Shown: positions 9,821 to 20,685, numbered from the stretch's first letter. The stretch is 64,000 nt of DNA from Pseudomonas rhizophila (GCF_003033885.1 NZ_CP024081.1:903401-967400), one strand, 5' to 3'. Numbers and translations: made by a program. The notes: generated by a model from the letters alone, not told the origin.

Positions 9821-10774
9821 CTAGTTCGCTCCTGGATCCGCCACCAGGCGCCCGCCATCCTTGGTCAGGGCTTTGAGGAATTCGGTCTGTAACTCCGGAT
9901 CATTGCGGGTCAGTTCGATCAGGCTCTGTTCCAGCTCGCTGGCCTCTTCTTCAAGCCCCAGCTCCGACAGCCGCTTGACCCGATGAACCCACTGGCTCAC
10001 CTCGTCATCTTCCAGATCGTCGTAGATCAACCCATGGGCTTCCACCAGCTTGCCGCGCAACGTGCTGCTGATGCTCAGGGACGAGTCGGTGTGTACCTCG
10101 TCCAGGGCGTCCGTCACGCTGATCTGCAACTTGCCGAAGTGGCTCAGATCATGCTCGGCGAACGGGCTTTCCAGCAGATTCAAACGCAACACGCCATTGC
10201 GGTCGGTGCTCAGTTCGAAGGTTTGCCGGGCAGCCTTGACCTGTACCGGGCGTTCGCTCCAGGGCAGGCTCGTGTGTTCGACGCGTTTGTCGCGTTGCAC
10301 TTCGTCGATTCCGGCCAGGTTCTGCTGGGCGCGGCCATGGGACGGCACGTTCATGAATGGATTGAGCCCGGCGAAGCCGTAGCTGATCCAGTCTCGAGTC
10401 GCGCTCTCTGGGAGGTTGCCAAGAGCGAACACATTGACCACATTGGCGCCGACACCCGCCACCACTGCCACCGCGCCTAGCGGAATTTCGTAAACTTCGC
10501 GCCAGGGCTGATACGGCGTATAGCGATCATAATGGCGGGTGACTTCGAATTCGGTGACTTCGAAGGTCTTCTGCTCATTGATCCGCACCCGACGTTGCGG
10601 CAGTTCGAGTACTTTGGGCTCGCCCACTTCGATATGCAGGCTGTGGTCGAGCAGTTTGCGCTCGACCCGCTCTTCGTGCTCGCTGCGTTGCGACATTTGG
10701 TTGGCACAGCCGCTGACCAGGAGGGCGCCGCACAGCGCGGCGCCCCCGAGGCCTAAGGTGTTTCGCTTGAACAT
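9821..10774 (-). CDS. Conserved lipoprotein of unknown function
   Basis: The 317-residue protein starts with a lipoprotein signal ending in LLVSGC (lipidated Cys ~23). The rest is soluble, with a small-residue hydrophobic stretch at ~100-120 (AVAVVAGVGANVVNVFALG) and an acidic, helical C-terminus. A homologue commonly sits next to proS in pseudomonads. Only 17 bp separate it from the upstream proS stop, so it is probably co-transcribed. I do not recognise a functional domain. Confidence 0.75.
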   Translation of the reverse strand: MFKRNTLGLGGAALCGALLVSGCANQMSQRSEHEERVERKLLDHSLHIEVGEPKVLELPQRRVRINEQKTFEVTEFEVTRHYDRYTPYQPWREVYEIPLGAVAVVAGVGANVVNVFALGNLPESATRDWISYGFAGLNPFMNVPSHGRAQQNLAGIDEVQRDKRVEHTSLPWSERPVQVKAARQTFELSTDRNGVLRLNLLESPFAEHDLSHFGKLQISVTDALDEVHTDSSLSISSTLRGKLVEAHGLIYDDLEDDEVSQWVHRVKRLSELGLEEEASELEQSLIELTRNDPELQTEFLKALTKDGGRLVADPGAN

Positions 10775-10791
10775 GACGTCTCTATCTGGTG

Positions 10792-12507
10792 TCAGCGGCG
10801 GATACGGGCCTGGAGGAACGACAGCACGTCAGCGACCGGCAGCGCTTGCGGCTCGGCCTCGGTGCGACTTTTGTATTCCAGGTTGCCTTCGGCCAGGCTG
10901 CGGTCACTGACGACGATCCGATGCGGGATGCCGATCAGTTCCATGTCTGCGAACTTGATGCCGGGGCTGGTTTTTTTGTCGCGGTCGTCCAGCAGCACTT
11001 CGAAGCCGGCCGCCGTCAGTTCGGCGTAGAGCTTGTCGGTGGCTTCGCGAACCAGTTCGGTCTCGTAGCGCAGCGGCACCAGGGCAATCTGGAATGGCGC
11101 CAGGGCGTCGCTCCAGATGATCCCTTTCTCGTCGTTGTTCTGCTCGATGGCCGCGGCGACCACGCGGGATACGCCGATGCCGTAGCAGCCCATTTCCAGG
11201 GTCACCGGCTTGCCATTCTCGCCCAGCACTTCGCACTTCATGGCTTTGCTGTACTTGTTGCCCAGCTGGAAGATGTGCCCGACTTCAATGCCGCGCTTGA
11301 TTTCCAGGACGCCTTTGCCGTCCGGGCTCGGATCGCCGGCCACAACGTTGCGCAGGTCGGCCACGGCCGGAACCGGCAGGTCGCGCTCCCAGTTCACGCC
11401 GAAGTAGTGCTTGTCATCGATGTTGGCGCCGATGGCGAAATCGCTCATCAGCTCCACCGAGCGGTCGATGATGATCGGCAGCGGCAGGTTCAACGGGCCG
11501 AGGGAGCCGGCACCGGCGCCGATGGCGTCGCGCAGTTCGGCGTCGGTGGCCATGACCAGGGGGCTGGCAACGCCAGGCTGGTTGCCGGCCTTGATTTCGT
11601 TCAGCTCGTGATCGCCGCGGATGATCAGGGCGATCAGCTTGCCTTCTTCTTCGGCGCGCACGATCAGGGTCTTGATGGTGCGTTCGATCGGTAGGTTGTA
11701 GCCTTCCACCAGTTGAGCGATGGTCTTGGCGTTTGGCGTGTCCACCAGGCGCAGTTCTTCGGTCGGTGCAGGGCGGGAGGTTTCCCGTGGCACGGCCTCG
11801 GCTTTCTCGATGTTGGCGGCGTAGTCGGAGCCGTTGCTGAAGACGATGTCGTCTTCGCCGGACTCGGCCAGTACGTGGAACTCGTGGGAGCCGGCGCCAC
11901 CGATGGAACCGTTGTCGGCTTCAACCGGACGGAATTTCAGGCCCAGGCGGGTGAATACGTTGCAATACGCCTGGTGCATGCGGTCGTAGGTGACTTGCAG
12001 CGAGGCCAGGTCGGTGTGGAACGAGTAGGCGTCCTTCATGATGAATTCGCGGCCGCGCATCAGGCCGAAGCGTGGACGGATTTCATCACGGAATTTGGTC
12101 TGGATCTGATACAGGTTGATAGGCAGCTGCTTGTAGCTGCTCAACTCGTTGCGCATCAGGTCGGTGATCACTTCTTCGTGAGTCGGGCCTGCGCAGAAGT
12201 CACGACCGTGACGGTCTTTGATGCGCAGCAACTCAGGGCCGTACTCTTCCCAGCGCCCCGATTCCTGCCACAGCTCGGCCGGCTGGGTGCCCGGCATCAA
12301 CACTTCCAGAGAGCCGGCGGCGTTCATTTCTTCGCGAACGATGGCTTCTACCTTGCGCATCACACGCAGACCCATCGGCAGCCAGGTGTACAGGCCCGAG
12401 GCGAGTTTGCGGATCATGCCGGCGCGCAGCATCAGCTGGTGGCTGATCACGACGGCGTCGGAAGGCGTTTCTTTCTGTGTGGCGAGCAAAAATTGACTGG
12501 TGCGCAT
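10792..12507 (-). CDS. proS: Prolyl-tRNA synthetase
   Basis: ProS charges tRNA-Pro in the cytoplasm. From the ATG at 12507 the protein is 571 residues, the usual length of the bacterial-type enzyme. It has class II motifs in the N-terminal half, an inserted editing (YbaK-like) domain at roughly residues 230-400 and a C-terminal anticodon-binding domain. The open frame runs 75 codons further upstream, but [20 protein letters not shown] is the canonical N-terminus. Confidence 0.96.
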   Translation of the reverse strand: MRTSQFLLATQKETPSDAVVISHQLMLRAGMIRKLASGLYTWLPMGLRVMRKVEAIVREEMNAAGSLEVLMPGTQPAELWQESGRWEEYGPELLRIKDRHGRDFCAGPTHEEVITDLMRNELSSYKQLPINLYQIQTKFRDEIRPRFGLMRGREFIMKDAYSFHTDLASLQVTYDRMHQAYCNVFTRLGLKFRPVEADNGSIGGAGSHEFHVLAESGEDDIVFSNGSDYAANIEKAEAVPRETSRPAPTEELRLVDTPNAKTIAQLVEGYNLPIERTIKTLIVRAEEEGKLIALIIRGDHELNEIKAGNQPGVASPLVMATDAELRDAIGAGAGSLGPLNLPLPIIIDRSVELMSDFAIGANIDDKHYFGVNWERDLPVPAVADLRNVVAGDPSPDGKGVLEIKRGIEVGHIFQLGNKYSKAMKCEVLGENGKPVTLEMGCYGIGVSRVVAAAIEQNNDEKGIIWSDALAPFQIALVPLRYETELVREATDKLYAELTAAGFEVLLDDRDKKTSPGIKFADMELIGIPHRIVVSDRSLAEGNLEYKSRTEAEPQALPVADVLSFLQARIRR

Positions 12508-12637
12508 GGTTGGCCGTTGTCGGTTGCTGATGACGAGAAGTGACGGAGCATTGTACGGGCGAGATGCCCTGGCGTACAGGCGCGTGGCCGGTCGCCAGGC
12601 ATGAGCGCCGGTTTCGCCGGCGCTTGCTGGAAGTTTC

Positions 12638-14203
12638 CTAAGATTCTTGCGCAGGTCGCGTGGGTGTCGGTTCCGGCTCCGAAGCCGAGCCTGAACCCTG
12701 GCGGCGGTTTTCCTGATACCAGTGCAAGGCAATCAGTAACAGGGTCGGAACCCCCAGCAAGGCGGTGATCAGGAAGAAGTCGTGATAGCCGAATTTCTCC
12801 ACCATCACCCCTGAGTAACCGCCGATCAAGCGCGGCAGCAACAGCATGATTGAGCTGAGCAGGGCGTATTGGGTGGCCGAGAACTTCAGGTTGGTCAGGC
12901 TCGACAAGTAGGCGACGAACGCCGAAGTGGCCAGGCCGGAGCTGAAGTTGTCCAGGGAGATGGTGACAACCAGCATCTGCAGGTTGGCGCCCATGTCGGC
13001 GAGCATCAAAAACAGGATATTGGTGCCGGCGGAGGCAACGCCGCCGATAAACAGGATCGGCAGGATACCGAAACGCACGATCAACAAGCCGCCCATGCCG
13101 GCGCCGACGAGCGTCATGATCAGCCCGAAAATCTTGCTGACGCTGGCGATCTGGTCCTTGGTGAAGCCTTGGTCGATGTAGAACACGTTGGCCATGACGC
13201 CCATGACCGTGTCGGACATCCGGTAGGTGGCAATCAGCCCAAGCAGCAACAGGGCCTGCCAGCGGTAACGCAGGATGAAATCGTTGACCGGTGTCAGCAC
13301 CGGCGCCAGCCCGCGGCGCCCCATGGCCGAAAGGCACAGGGCTGTCAGGGTGATATAGAGAATGGCCCGCAGGAAGGCACGGTCTTCGAGCAGCAGGTCC
13401 AGCAGGCTGACGCCTTCGAACAGGACACTGGCAAAGTCGGTGTTATAGAGCTGGGTGAACATCGCCGGTACCGACACCAGCAGCACGATGAGTACGAACA
13501 CCGAGGCCAACTGGTGGACGAAGCTATAGCGACCGGCCTGCAACTGGGTGCGTAGCGGCACCGGCGGTTCGCGCATGAATAGCGAGGTGAGCAACGCAGG
13601 GACCATCAGCACGCCGAACAACAGATAGGTGCCTGCCCAGGCCGAGTGCTTATAACTGAAACCGGTGGAGCCGAACCCTTCGGCGAAGAACAGTGCGCCC
13701 GCGGTGGCCAGCAATGCCGCGATTCGGTACCCGGACATGTAGCTGGCGGCGAGGGCCGCCTGGCGGGTGTCGTCGGCGATCTCCAGGCGATAGGCATCGA
13801 CGGCAATGTCCTGGGTGGCCGACGCGAAAGCCACGATCACGGCGATGGCGATCAACCATGACAGGTGCTTTTGCGGGTCGCAGAAGCCCATGCCGATCAG
13901 GCCGAGGATCACCAGGGCCTGGGAGAGCACCAACCATGAACGCCGACGGCCGAGTTTGCCCAGCAGCGGCAGGCGCCATTGGTCGAGCAGGGGCGACCAG
14001 ACCCATTTAAAGGCATAGGCCAGGCCGATGAGGCTCGCGTAGCCAATAGTCTCGCGGGCCACGCCAGCTTCGCGCAACCAGACCGAAAGCGTGGAAAACA
14101 CCAGCATGTAGGGCAGGCCGGCGGCGAAGCCAAGCAGCAACAGCACGAGCGTCGAGGGACTGGCATAGGCGGCGAGGGCGGCGCGCCAGGTTTTACGGGG
14201 CAT
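12638..14203 (-). CDS. ampG: AmpG-family muropeptide permease
   Basis: AmpG is an inner-membrane MFS transporter that imports GlcNAc-anhydroMurNAc peptides for cell-wall recycling and so feeds signals for beta-lactamase induction. The 521-residue protein has about fourteen hydrophobic segments, the N-terminal [21 protein letters not shown] signature and the MFS loop [11 protein letters not shown] after TM2. The C-terminus is short, Pro/Ser/Glu-rich and cytoplasmic. It lies 130 bp upstream of proS on the same strand. Pseudomonads may hold a second paralogue (AmpP), so the exact subtype is uncertain. Confidence 0.88.
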   Translation of the reverse strand: MPRKTWRAALAAYASPSTLVLLLLGFAAGLPYMLVFSTLSVWLREAGVARETIGYASLIGLAYAFKWVWSPLLDQWRLPLLGKLGRRRSWLVLSQALVILGLIGMGFCDPQKHLSWLIAIAVIVAFASATQDIAVDAYRLEIADDTRQAALAASYMSGYRIAALLATAGALFFAEGFGSTGFSYKHSAWAGTYLLFGVLMVPALLTSLFMREPPVPLRTQLQAGRYSFVHQLASVFVLIVLLVSVPAMFTQLYNTDFASVLFEGVSLLDLLLEDRAFLRAILYITLTALCLSAMGRRGLAPVLTPVNDFILRYRWQALLLLGLIATYRMSDTVMGVMANVFYIDQGFTKDQIASVSKIFGLIMTLVGAGMGGLLIVRFGILPILFIGGVASAGTNILFLMLADMGANLQMLVVTISLDNFSSGLATSAFVAYLSSLTNLKFSATQYALLSSIMLLLPRLIGGYSGVMVEKFGYHDFFLITALLGVPTLLLIALHWYQENRRQGSGSASEPEPTPTRPAQES

Positions 14204-14247
14204 GGGCTGGAGTCTGCCTCAAAAATTGCGAAAACAAAGCGCGCACT

Positions 14248-14601
14248 CTAACCGCTGTGCTCTACCGGGCGCCAGCCATGGCGCTGAATATCAACACGAT
14301 TATTCAGGACACTCACCCCTTCCGTGCGCAGGCGCGCGCGTTGTTCATCCCCTGAGGCGCTGCCGGCCGGCAGGCTGATCCGACCGCCGGCAGCCAATAC
14401 TCGATGCCATGGCAGCTTTGTGTCGTTCGGCAACTGACTGAGGGTACGCCCTACCCAGCGCGCCGCTCGGCCCAGACCGGCCATCTCGGCTAGCTGACCA
14501 TAGGTCACGACCTTGCCGGCCGGCACTTGTGCCAGGGTCAGGTACAGGGTGGTGCGGCGGATCTGGGCGGCGTTCTCTGGGGCCGCGGGAGCATCAGTCA
14601 C
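14248..14601 (-). CDS. Alkyltransferase-like protein (ATL, MGMT family without catalytic Cys)
   Basis: The 117-residue protein has only the MGMT DNA-binding domain. The active-site PCHR motif of O6-alkylguanine transferases is PWHR (residues 64-67), so Trp replaces the acceptor Cys. ATL proteins of this kind (E. coli YbaZ/Atl) bind O6-alkylguanine lesions and hand them to nucleotide excision repair. The helix-turn-helix with the arginine finger (GRAARWVGRTL) is present. It is 44 bp upstream of ampG on the same strand. Confidence 0.88.
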   Translation of the reverse strand: MTDAPAAPENAAQIRRTTLYLTLAQVPAGKVVTYGQLAEMAGLGRAARWVGRTLSQLPNDTKLPWHRVLAAGGRISLPAGSASGDEQRARLRTEGVSVLNNRVDIQRHGWRPVEHSG

Positions 14602-14765
14602 GTTCAGGTGTCCTGGGCAAGGGCGTATTGCCGTTTGTAGATTAAATCCCGCAAGGTTGGTTGAGAAATGAACTCATTACAAATACTTCGGTCAGTCCTT
14701 GCTAAGGTGTCGTCCCGGGGGATAATGCCGCCTTTTTACCGCAAACTTGAGCTCTTTATACGCTT

Positions 14766-15773
14766 ATGTTGTCTAGAACCCTGCTATGCCTAGCTGTCAC
14801 CAGCGCCTCCATGCCATTGCTTGCCGATACCGTTTGGTTGAAGAACGGCGACAAGCTCAGCGGCAAGATCACCGTTTTCGATGGCGGCAAGTTGCTGATC
14901 CAGACCGATTACGCCGGCGCGATTCCCATCGACTGGAAACAGGTCAAGACTCTTGAGAGCGACCAGCAATTGCTGGTCAAGCAGGATGCCTACACCGGCG
15001 AAAAAGCCAAGGCGCTGCAGGCTGCCGAGGACGGCAAGGTGACCCTGGCCAACGGCGACGGACCCAAAACCGTCGAGCTGGGCAGTATCCAGCAAATCCT
15101 CAAACCCAAACCGGTGGTCGAGGATCTGGTGTGGAAGGGCAATATCGATGCTGCCCTGGATTATCAGCGCGCGGAAAACGATACCGATGACTACGACATC
15201 GATTTCAAGACCTCGGCACGCCACGGCAGATGGCGGCATACCGCCGAAGGCGAATACAACCGTGAGTTCCAGGATGACGTGGTTTCCACCGACAACTGGA
15301 GGTTGGAGTATTCCCTCGACCGCTTCCTGACGGAAAAATGGTTCTGGCAAGGGCGCCTGAATTACAAGCGCGACAAAGTCGAAGAGCTGGCTCGCCAGCG
15401 CGTGGTGGGTACCGGTCCGGGCTACCAGTTCTGGGATGACGAGCTGGGTGCTTTCTCGCTGGGTTCGCTGTTCAACCGCACCGATTATGAATACCGCGAC
15501 GGTGGGACCGACAACTTCTATTCCATCGCCATGAAGTGGGACTACAACCGCTACCTGATTGGCAAGCGCGTCGAGTTCTTCACCAATGGCGAAGTCGGCA
15601 AGCCGCTGTCCAGTGTTGCCGAATATGGCTACGACGCCGAGGTGGGGCTGCGCTACAAAGTTACCGACTGGGCTTCGCTCAACCTCAAGGCCGAGAAAGA
15701 TGTCATTGAGGGCACCGAAGACAGCGACTTGAGCAAGACGCGCTACACCGCAGGGTTTGGCGTGACCTGGTAA
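14766..15773 (+). CDS. DUF481 (YdiY-type) outer-membrane beta-barrel protein
   Basis: The 335-residue protein has a signal peptide (residues ~1-20, ending LLADT), an N-terminal region with the pattern DTVWLKNGDKLSGKI, and a C-terminal region of alternating aromatic strands ending in Trp, as in outer-membrane barrels. DUF481 proteins are salt-induced outer-membrane proteins of unknown function. No clear Shine-Dalgarno precedes the ATG, but the signal peptide supports this start. The gene stands alone, followed by a REP pair and a terminator. Confidence 0.85.
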   Translation: MLSRTLLCLAVTSASMPLLADTVWLKNGDKLSGKITVFDGGKLLIQTDYAGAIPIDWKQVKTLESDQQLLVKQDAYTGEKAKALQAAEDGKVTLANGDGPKTVELGSIQQILKPKPVVEDLVWKGNIDAALDYQRAENDTDDYDIDFKTSARHGRWRHTAEGEYNREFQDDVVSTDNWRLEYSLDRFLTEKWFWQGRLNYKRDKVEELARQRVVGTGPGYQFWDDELGAFSLGSLFNRTDYEYRDGGTDNFYSIAMKWDYNRYLIGKRVEFFTNGEVGKPLSSVAEYGYDAEVGLRYKVTDWASLNLKAEKDVIEGTEDSDLSKTRYTAGFGVTW

Positions 15774-15795
15774 TCCCGGTCTAGCAACCAACCCG

Positions 15796-15884
15796 TGTGG
15801 GAGCGAGCCTGCTCGCGATAGCGGCGGATCAGCAACATCAACGTTGACTGACACGCCGCTATCGCGAGCAGGCTCGCTCCCACA
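15796..15884. repeat. REPIN-like inverted REP pair (GTGGGAGCGAGCC family)
   Basis: TGTGGGAGCGAGCCTGCTCG and its inverse flank a 45-bp centre. The pair lies between the DUF481 gene and a shared terminator. Confidence 0.85.
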
Positions 15885-15918
15885 TTTTTTTTGTGCGTGG
15901 GCAAAAACACACAGGCAC

Positions 15919-15952
15919 AAAAAAGCCCCGCTTTTGAGGGCGGGGCTTTTTA
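15919..15952. terminator. Bidirectional terminator between the DUF481 and cold-shock genes
   Basis: An 11-bp perfect stem AAAAGCCCCGC/GCGGGGCTTTT with an eight-base loop has A- and T-runs on both sides. It closes the cold-shock gene on the minus strand and can stop read-through on the plus strand. Confidence 0.88.
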
Positions 15953-15968
15953 CTAAAGCAAGGACAAG

Positions 15969-16178
15969 TTAGATAACTTGAACTTCTTCAGCTTGCATGC
16001 CTTTCTGACCGCGGGTAGCGATGAAAGAAACCTGTTGGCCTTCTTTCAGGCTTTTGAAGCCGTCGGATTGGATTGCTTTGAAGTGAACAAACAGGTCGTC
16101 ACCGGATTGTGGAGTGATGAAGCCGAAGCCTTTTTCATCGTTGAACCACTTAACGGTACCAGTTTGGCGATTAGACAT
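15969..16178 (-). CDS. Cold-shock domain protein (CspA family)
   Basis: The 69-residue single OB-fold nucleic-acid-binding protein has RNP1 KGFGFI and RNP2 DLFVHF, with the starting strand [15 protein letters not shown]. It probably acts as an RNA chaperone. A 350-bp gene-free region upstream fits the long structured leaders of csp genes. The member (CspA, CspD, CapB and so on) cannot be told from the sequence alone. Confidence 0.93.
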   Translation of the reverse strand: MSNRQTGTVKWFNDEKGFGFITPQSGDDLFVHFKAIQSDGFKSLKEGQQVSFIATRGQKGMQAEEVQVI

Positions 16179-16532
16179 GGTGTAACTCCTTGAACAAAGA
16201 TAACTGCGACTCAGGAAGAACCCTGGCCGAGACTGAGTGCAAAGAGCAGGAAAAATTCTTGTAGATGGTTGGATCGAAATTCAACATATCGTGTAGAGAT
16301 TCTCAGTGACACAAGCAACACAGTGACGTCACCTTAACCCTTTTTCCTGAATGTGCCAATGGTCTTTGCGAAGGTTTCTCGGTTTTGGTGACTGACGGCC
16401 AGCGGTATTGCCGTCAGGACCAGGAAATCAAGGTGGATCGGCGAGATTTACGTCCCGCACTTTGAACCCGGCCTCGCGCCCCGGTAAGATGCCGGACGTA
16501 TTTTTTCCACCTCGCTATTTCAGGAAACCGCC
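16179..16532. other. Divergent intergenic region, cold-shock gene leader and dcd promoter
   Basis: These 354 bp hold no credible ORF. The part next to the cold-shock gene is relatively AT-rich and probably holds its promoter and long 5' leader on the minus strand. The right end carries TTCAGGAAACCGCC, a Shine-Dalgarno for dcd. I see no repeat or clear operator. Confidence 0.5.
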
Positions 16533-17099
16533 ATGAGCATCAAATCGGACAAGTGGATTCGCCGCATGGCGCAAGAGCACGGCATGATCGAGCCCTTCGT
16601 CGAGCGCCAGATGCGTGGCGAAGGCGCCGATCGGCTGATTTCCTTCGGCGTCTCCAGCTACGGCTACGATGTGCGCTGCGCCGATGAATTCAAGGTGTTC
16701 ACCAACATCAACTCGGCGACCGTGGACCCGAAGAACTTCGACGAGAAGAGCTTCGTCGACGTCAAGAGCGACGTCTGCATCATTCCACCGAACTCATTTG
16801 CCCTGGCACGCACCGTCGAGTATTTCCGTATCCCGCGCAACGTGCTGACCATCTGCCTGGGTAAAAGCACGTACGCGCGCTGCGGCATCATCGTCAACGT
16901 CACGCCGCTGGAGCCTGAGTGGGAAGGGCATGTGACCCTGGAGTTCTCCAACACCACGACCTTGCCGGCAAAAATCTATGCCAACGAGGGTGTGGCGCAG
17001 ATGCTGTTCCTTGAGTCCGATGAGGAATGTGAAGTGTCCTACAAGGATCGTGGCGGTAAATATCAGGGCCAGCGCGGCGTAACGCTGCCGCGTACCTGA
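16533..17099 (+). CDS. dcd: dCTP deaminase
   Basis: Dcd deaminates dCTP to dUTP, supplying dUMP for dTMP synthesis. The 188-residue length is exact for the trimeric enzyme. The conserved blocks [20 protein letters not shown] and [15 protein letters not shown] (with the catalytic Glu) are visible. AGGA lies at a suitable distance before the ATG. Confidence 0.96.
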   Translation: MSIKSDKWIRRMAQEHGMIEPFVERQMRGEGADRLISFGVSSYGYDVRCADEFKVFTNINSATVDPKNFDEKSFVDVKSDVCIIPPNSFALARTVEYFRIPRNVLTICLGKSTYARCGIIVNVTPLEPEWEGHVTLEFSNTTTLPAKIYANEGVAQMLFLESDEECEVSYKDRGGKYQGQRGVTLPRT

Positions 17100-17202
17100 T
17101 TCTGACGAACAGTTTGAATTCCTGGGCGGGCAGGCACTCTATGGGGTGTACTGCCCGTTTTTTTTGCCTCAGCGCAGCGGGCCTTCGCCCAGGAGTTGCT
17201 CT

Positions 17203-17418
17203 ATGAAGATCGATCCGCGAATCAGTGCCGAACTGGCAAAGCTTGAGCCCAATCAGATCGGTGTCATGGCTTGGTCATTACTGGCCCACCCTGCCGAAGC
17301 GGCGGGCGGTATTCCAGGCCAGCCTGATCCCGATACCCCCAACGAACAGCCCCTAGAACCCAGCGAACCCGGTGAACCCACCCTGCCAGATGAGCCGCCT
17401 CCTGCGCCTGTTGCCTGA
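17203..17418 (+). CDS. Small proline/glutamate-rich hypothetical protein
   Basis: This is a 71-residue ORF with a good ribosome-binding site (AGGAG, seven bases before ATG). The first ~30 residues (MKIDPRISAELAKLEPNQIG onward) look globular. The remainder is a low-complexity Pro/Glu/Asp tail. An upstream in-frame ATG at 17146 lacks a ribosome site. I do not recognise the family. Confidence 0.55.
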   Translation: MKIDPRISAELAKLEPNQIGVMAWSLLAHPAEAAGGIPGQPDPDTPNEQPLEPSEPGEPTLPDEPPPAPVA

Positions 17419-17425
17419 TCGCAAA

Positions 17426-17470
17426 ATGGCCCGTCAGTGGAAAGCACGTGTGCTTCAACTGACGGGCCAT
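17426..17470. terminator. Long palindrome/terminator overlapping the pdeM stop
   Basis: ATGGCCCGTCAGT (17426-17438) pairs perfectly with ACTGACGGGCCAT (17458-17470), and AAGCAC/GTGCTT forms an inner stem. The minus-strand side runs into TTTTGCG, the plus side into ATATTTCG. The pdeM stop codon lies in the right arm region, so the hairpin forms partly from coding sequence. Confidence 0.6.
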
Positions 17471-18111
17471 ATTTCGTTATCCCCAATGACAAAGATCCTG
17501 CAGTCATTGTCCTGTTCGACCCGATGACCCCCTGTGAATGCGCCAAAGGCCGGTAGCAGGCTGATGTCGCTGGCGAGCCGGAAGCAGGCCAGGCGCAGCC
17601 GTTGCCGTCCTTTGCCGCTCAGGTGGTAGACGGGATGGACATGGCCCGCCAGGACGTGGCGGCAGGGATGCGGATTGGGCTCATGTTGTACGGCGAAAGG
17701 TCCGAGCAACAAAGGCTCCGGCACGACCCGGATGTTCAGCGCTGGCGGCGGGTCGCCGGCACGTTTGTCGTGATTGCCGCGAATCAGCGTCATGGCCAGG
17801 TGCTGATGTCGTTCACGCCAGCTACAAAGGGCCTTCAAGGTGCCTGGGGCATGGGAACCTGGACCGTGGAGAAAGTCGCCTAGGAAGATCAGTTGGCGAC
17901 ATGGCAGGCTCGCCAGTAGCCCGTCGAGCACGGCGATGTTGCTGGCCGTCGTACCATGGGGCACCGGTTGGCCAAGGCTGCGATAAGCAGCGGCCTTGCC
18001 GAAATGCACATCGGCGACCATCAGGGTTTGCTGGGCAGGCCAGTACAGGGCTTTTTCCGGCAATAGCCAGAGTTCTTCGCCGGCCAGGCTGACGGGATAG
18101 GGCGCCGGCAT
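17455..18111 (-). CDS. pdeM: Ligase-associated MPE/PdeM-type metallophosphoesterase
   Basis: This is a manganese-dependent endonuclease/phosphodiesterase of the calcineurin-like family that is encoded with an Lhr-type helicase, an ATP-dependent ligase and an exonuclease. The 218-residue protein has all the binuclear metal motifs: DVHFG (~34-38), GDFLH (~78-82), GNHD (~112-115) and GHVHP (~156-160). Its start overlaps the stop of the upstream helicase by one base, so the two are translationally coupled. The P. putida homologue (MPE) was characterised as a Mn-dependent DNA endonuclease. Confidence 0.9.
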   Translation of the reverse strand: MPAPYPVSLAGEELWLLPEKALYWPAQQTLMVADVHFGKAAAYRSLGQPVPHGTTASNIAVLDGLLASLPCRQLIFLGDFLHGPGSHAPGTLKALCSWRERHQHLAMTLIRGNHDKRAGDPPPALNIRVVPEPLLLGPFAVQHEPNPHPCRHVLAGHVHPVYHLSGKGRQRLRLACFRLASDISLLPAFGAFTGGHRVEQDNDCRIFVIGDNEIWPVS

Positions 18112-20597
18112 CAGGCGTCACCACGATCAGCGGTCGTTTCCAGTTCGCTGACCATCCGCCGGATGCGATCGGCGAGCTTCTCCGAACTCATGCTTTCCCT
18201 GAATCGCTCCACCAGCAAGGGAAACCCCAGTGGGGTGGGGCGTTTAATGGCATGCAGGTCGAGCTTCAAAGTATTGAGGCGTTCCAAGGTCTGCTCCAGT
18301 CGACGTATATCCAGTTCTTCACGCAGGACCTCTTCCCCGGCCTGGGCCAGCAAGAGGTTGTCGGTGTCGTATTGCTTGAACACCTGAAAGAACAACCCGC
18401 TGGACGCCTGGACTTGACGGGTACTTTTTGGCGCGCCGGGATAGCCGGCAAATACCAGTCCGGCGATCCGGGCGATTTCGCGAAAGCGTCGAAGCGCCAG
18501 CTCTCCGGCGTTCAGGCTCGCCAGCACATCGGCCAGCAGGTTGTCGACGCTCAGGAGTTCCGGCCCCAGGTGCTGCGTCCAGTCCAGTGTCGTGGCACTG
18601 AGCAGTTCCAGGCCGTAATCGTTCACCGCGATGGAAAACGTCACCGGCTGTTGTTGGCTGACGCGCCAGGCCAGCAGGCTCGCCAACCCCAGATGAACCT
18701 GGCGCCCGGCAAAGGGATACAGAAACAGATGCCAGCCCTCGCGGGATTTGAGGCGCTCGGCCAACAATGTTTCTTGCGTGGGTAAACCGGACCAGCGTTG
18801 TTGAATCGATAACAAGGGCTGCACGGTGCTCATCTCCGGGCCCTCGAAGCGGCCTGTGGCGGCCTCGCTCAGACGGGCCACGACGGCGCCGGCCAGCTCG
18901 CTGGAAAGCGGCATCCGCCCGCCGTTCCAGCGCGGCACGGCGGCTTTTTTGGCCTGGCTGCGTCGCACGTAGGCGGTCATGTCTTCGACGCGGACCAATT
19001 CCAGCAAGCGTCCGGCAAACAGAAAACCATCTCCAGGCCGCAGGCGAGCGATGAAGCCTTCTTCCACGCTGCCCAAGGTCTTGCCGCCACCGCCTTTGCT
19101 CCAGAACTTCAATTGCAGGCTGGCGTCGCTGACGATGGTGCCGATGCTCATGCGATGTCGTCGGGCCAGTCGCGCATCGGGGACTCGCCACACGCCGTGT
19201 TCGTCCGGCTCGACCCGCCGGTAGTCGGGATAGGCGGTCAATGACAGCCCACCATGGCGCACGAAGGCCAGGGCCCAGGCCCATTCGGCTTCGTTGAGGT
19301 CCCGATAGGCCCAGGCGCCGCGCACTTCCTCAAACAGCTCGTCAGGCAGGAAACCGCCGCCCAGGGCCATGCTGACCAGATGCTGGACCAATACATCCAG
19401 CGGCTTGTGGGGCGATTCCCGGGGTTCGATGCGCCGCTGAGCCACGGCGTCTTGTGCGGCGGCGGCTTCGATCAGCTCCAGGCTGTGGGTCGGCACCAGC
19501 GTGACCCGCGAGGTCCGCCCCGGCGCATGACCAGAACGCCCGGCGCGCTGCATCAGCCGCGCCACGCCTTTGGCCGAGCCAATTTGCAGGACCCGTTCGA
19601 CTGGCAAGAAGTCCACCCCCAGATCCAGGCTGGAGGTGCAGACCACCGCCTTGAGCTGCCCTTCCTTGAGGGCCTGCTCTACCCAGTCGCGCGTTTCCCG
19701 GGACAATGAACTGTGATGCAGCGCGATCAGCCCGGCCCAGTCCGGCCTGGCTTGGAGAATGGCCTGATACCAGATTTCCGATTGCGCCCGGGTGTTGGTG
19801 AAAACCAGGCAACTGCTGCTGGCGTCTATTTCAGCAATGACCTGGGGCAGCATCTTCAGGCCGATGTGGCCGGCCCACGGAAAACGTTCGAGGGCCGGGG
19901 GGAGCAGCGTATCGACCCGTAGCGCCTTGCCGTTGGCCCCCTGCACGCTGATGCCATTGTCTTGCGGGATTAATACCTGTTCGGCGTGGGCCTGGTTACC
20001 CAAGGTGGCGGACACACCCCAGACGATGAGTTGGGGATGCCAGCGCCGCAAGCGCGCCAATGCCAATTGCAACTGCACCCCCCGTTTGTTGCCGAGCAAC
20101 TCGTGCCATTCATCCACCACGACCATGCGCAGCGTCGAGGTAGCCGTTTGCGCATCGGCACGGGCGAGCATCAGGGTCAGGCTTTCGGGCGTGGTGATCA
20201 GCGCGGTGGGCAGACGCCGACCCTGGCGGGCGCGTTCGCTGGCGCTGGTGTCGCCGGTGCGCAGGCCGACGCTCCATGGAATCTGCAGCTCTGCCAGTGG
20301 TGCCTCGAGGGCTTTGCCTGTATCGGCGGCCAGCGCGCGCATCGGCGTGATCCACAGGACCGTCAGCGGTTCGGTCACTGGTTTGCGTTTACGGGGTTTA
20401 TCCGGCGGTGGCGCCGAGCGGGCGAACCGGTTGAGCGCCGCGAACCACACGGCGTAGGTCTTGCCGGCCCCGGTGTTGGCGTGCAACAGCCCGGATTCGT
20501 CGCGTTTGACGGCAGCCCACACTTGTTTTTGAAAGGCGAACGGCTTCCAGCCGCGGGCGCTGAACCACTGGTTTGCGTAGTTGTTGGATGTCGCCAT
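18111..20597 (-). CDS. Ligase-associated Lhr-type DEXH helicase (Lhr-Core)
   Basis: The 828-residue superfamily 2 helicase corresponds to the Lhr core without the long C-terminal extension. Walker A is NTGAGKT (~41-47), motif II is DEWH (~162-165) and motif VI is QRAGRSGH. The C-terminal half has the winged-helix and Lhr-specific domains. P. putida Lhr-Core is a 3'-5' DNA translocase and RNA:DNA helicase. It overlaps pdeM downstream. In other bacteria the gene is contiguous with the ligase and exonuclease genes, which here lie about 8.2 kb away. Confidence 0.93.
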   Translation of the reverse strand: MATSNNYANQWFSARGWKPFAFQKQVWAAVKRDESGLLHANTGAGKTYAVWFAALNRFARSAPPPDKPRKRKPVTEPLTVLWITPMRALAADTGKALEAPLAELQIPWSVGLRTGDTSASERARQGRRLPTALITTPESLTLMLARADAQTATSTLRMVVVDEWHELLGNKRGVQLQLALARLRRWHPQLIVWGVSATLGNQAHAEQVLIPQDNGISVQGANGKALRVDTLLPPALERFPWAGHIGLKMLPQVIAEIDASSSCLVFTNTRAQSEIWYQAILQARPDWAGLIALHHSSLSRETRDWVEQALKEGQLKAVVCTSSLDLGVDFLPVERVLQIGSAKGVARLMQRAGRSGHAPGRTSRVTLVPTHSLELIEAAAAQDAVAQRRIEPRESPHKPLDVLVQHLVSMALGGGFLPDELFEEVRGAWAYRDLNEAEWAWALAFVRHGGLSLTAYPDYRRVEPDEHGVWRVPDARLARRHRMSIGTIVSDASLQLKFWSKGGGGKTLGSVEEGFIARLRPGDGFLFAGRLLELVRVEDMTAYVRRSQAKKAAVPRWNGGRMPLSSELAGAVVARLSEAATGRFEGPEMSTVQPLLSIQQRWSGLPTQETLLAERLKSREGWHLFLYPFAGRQVHLGLASLLAWRVSQQQPVTFSIAVNDYGLELLSATTLDWTQHLGPELLSVDNLLADVLASLNAGELALRRFREIARIAGLVFAGYPGAPKSTRQVQASSGLFFQVFKQYDTDNLLLAQAGEEVLREELDIRRLEQTLERLNTLKLDLHAIKRPTPLGFPLLVERFRESMSSEKLADRIRRMVSELETTADRGDA

Positions 20598-20685
20598 ACC
20601 CGCCGCGTGCGCCCTGAAAGTCCTCTTTCAGTGACCGCGGTGAGGGATGAAAGGTTTAATGAAGAAAATCGTGGCGAGGGCGCTT

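Noticed and set aside
10789..11694. Plus-strand ORF (301 aa) opposite proS
   Set aside because: Shadow frame of proS without a start context or recognisable domain.
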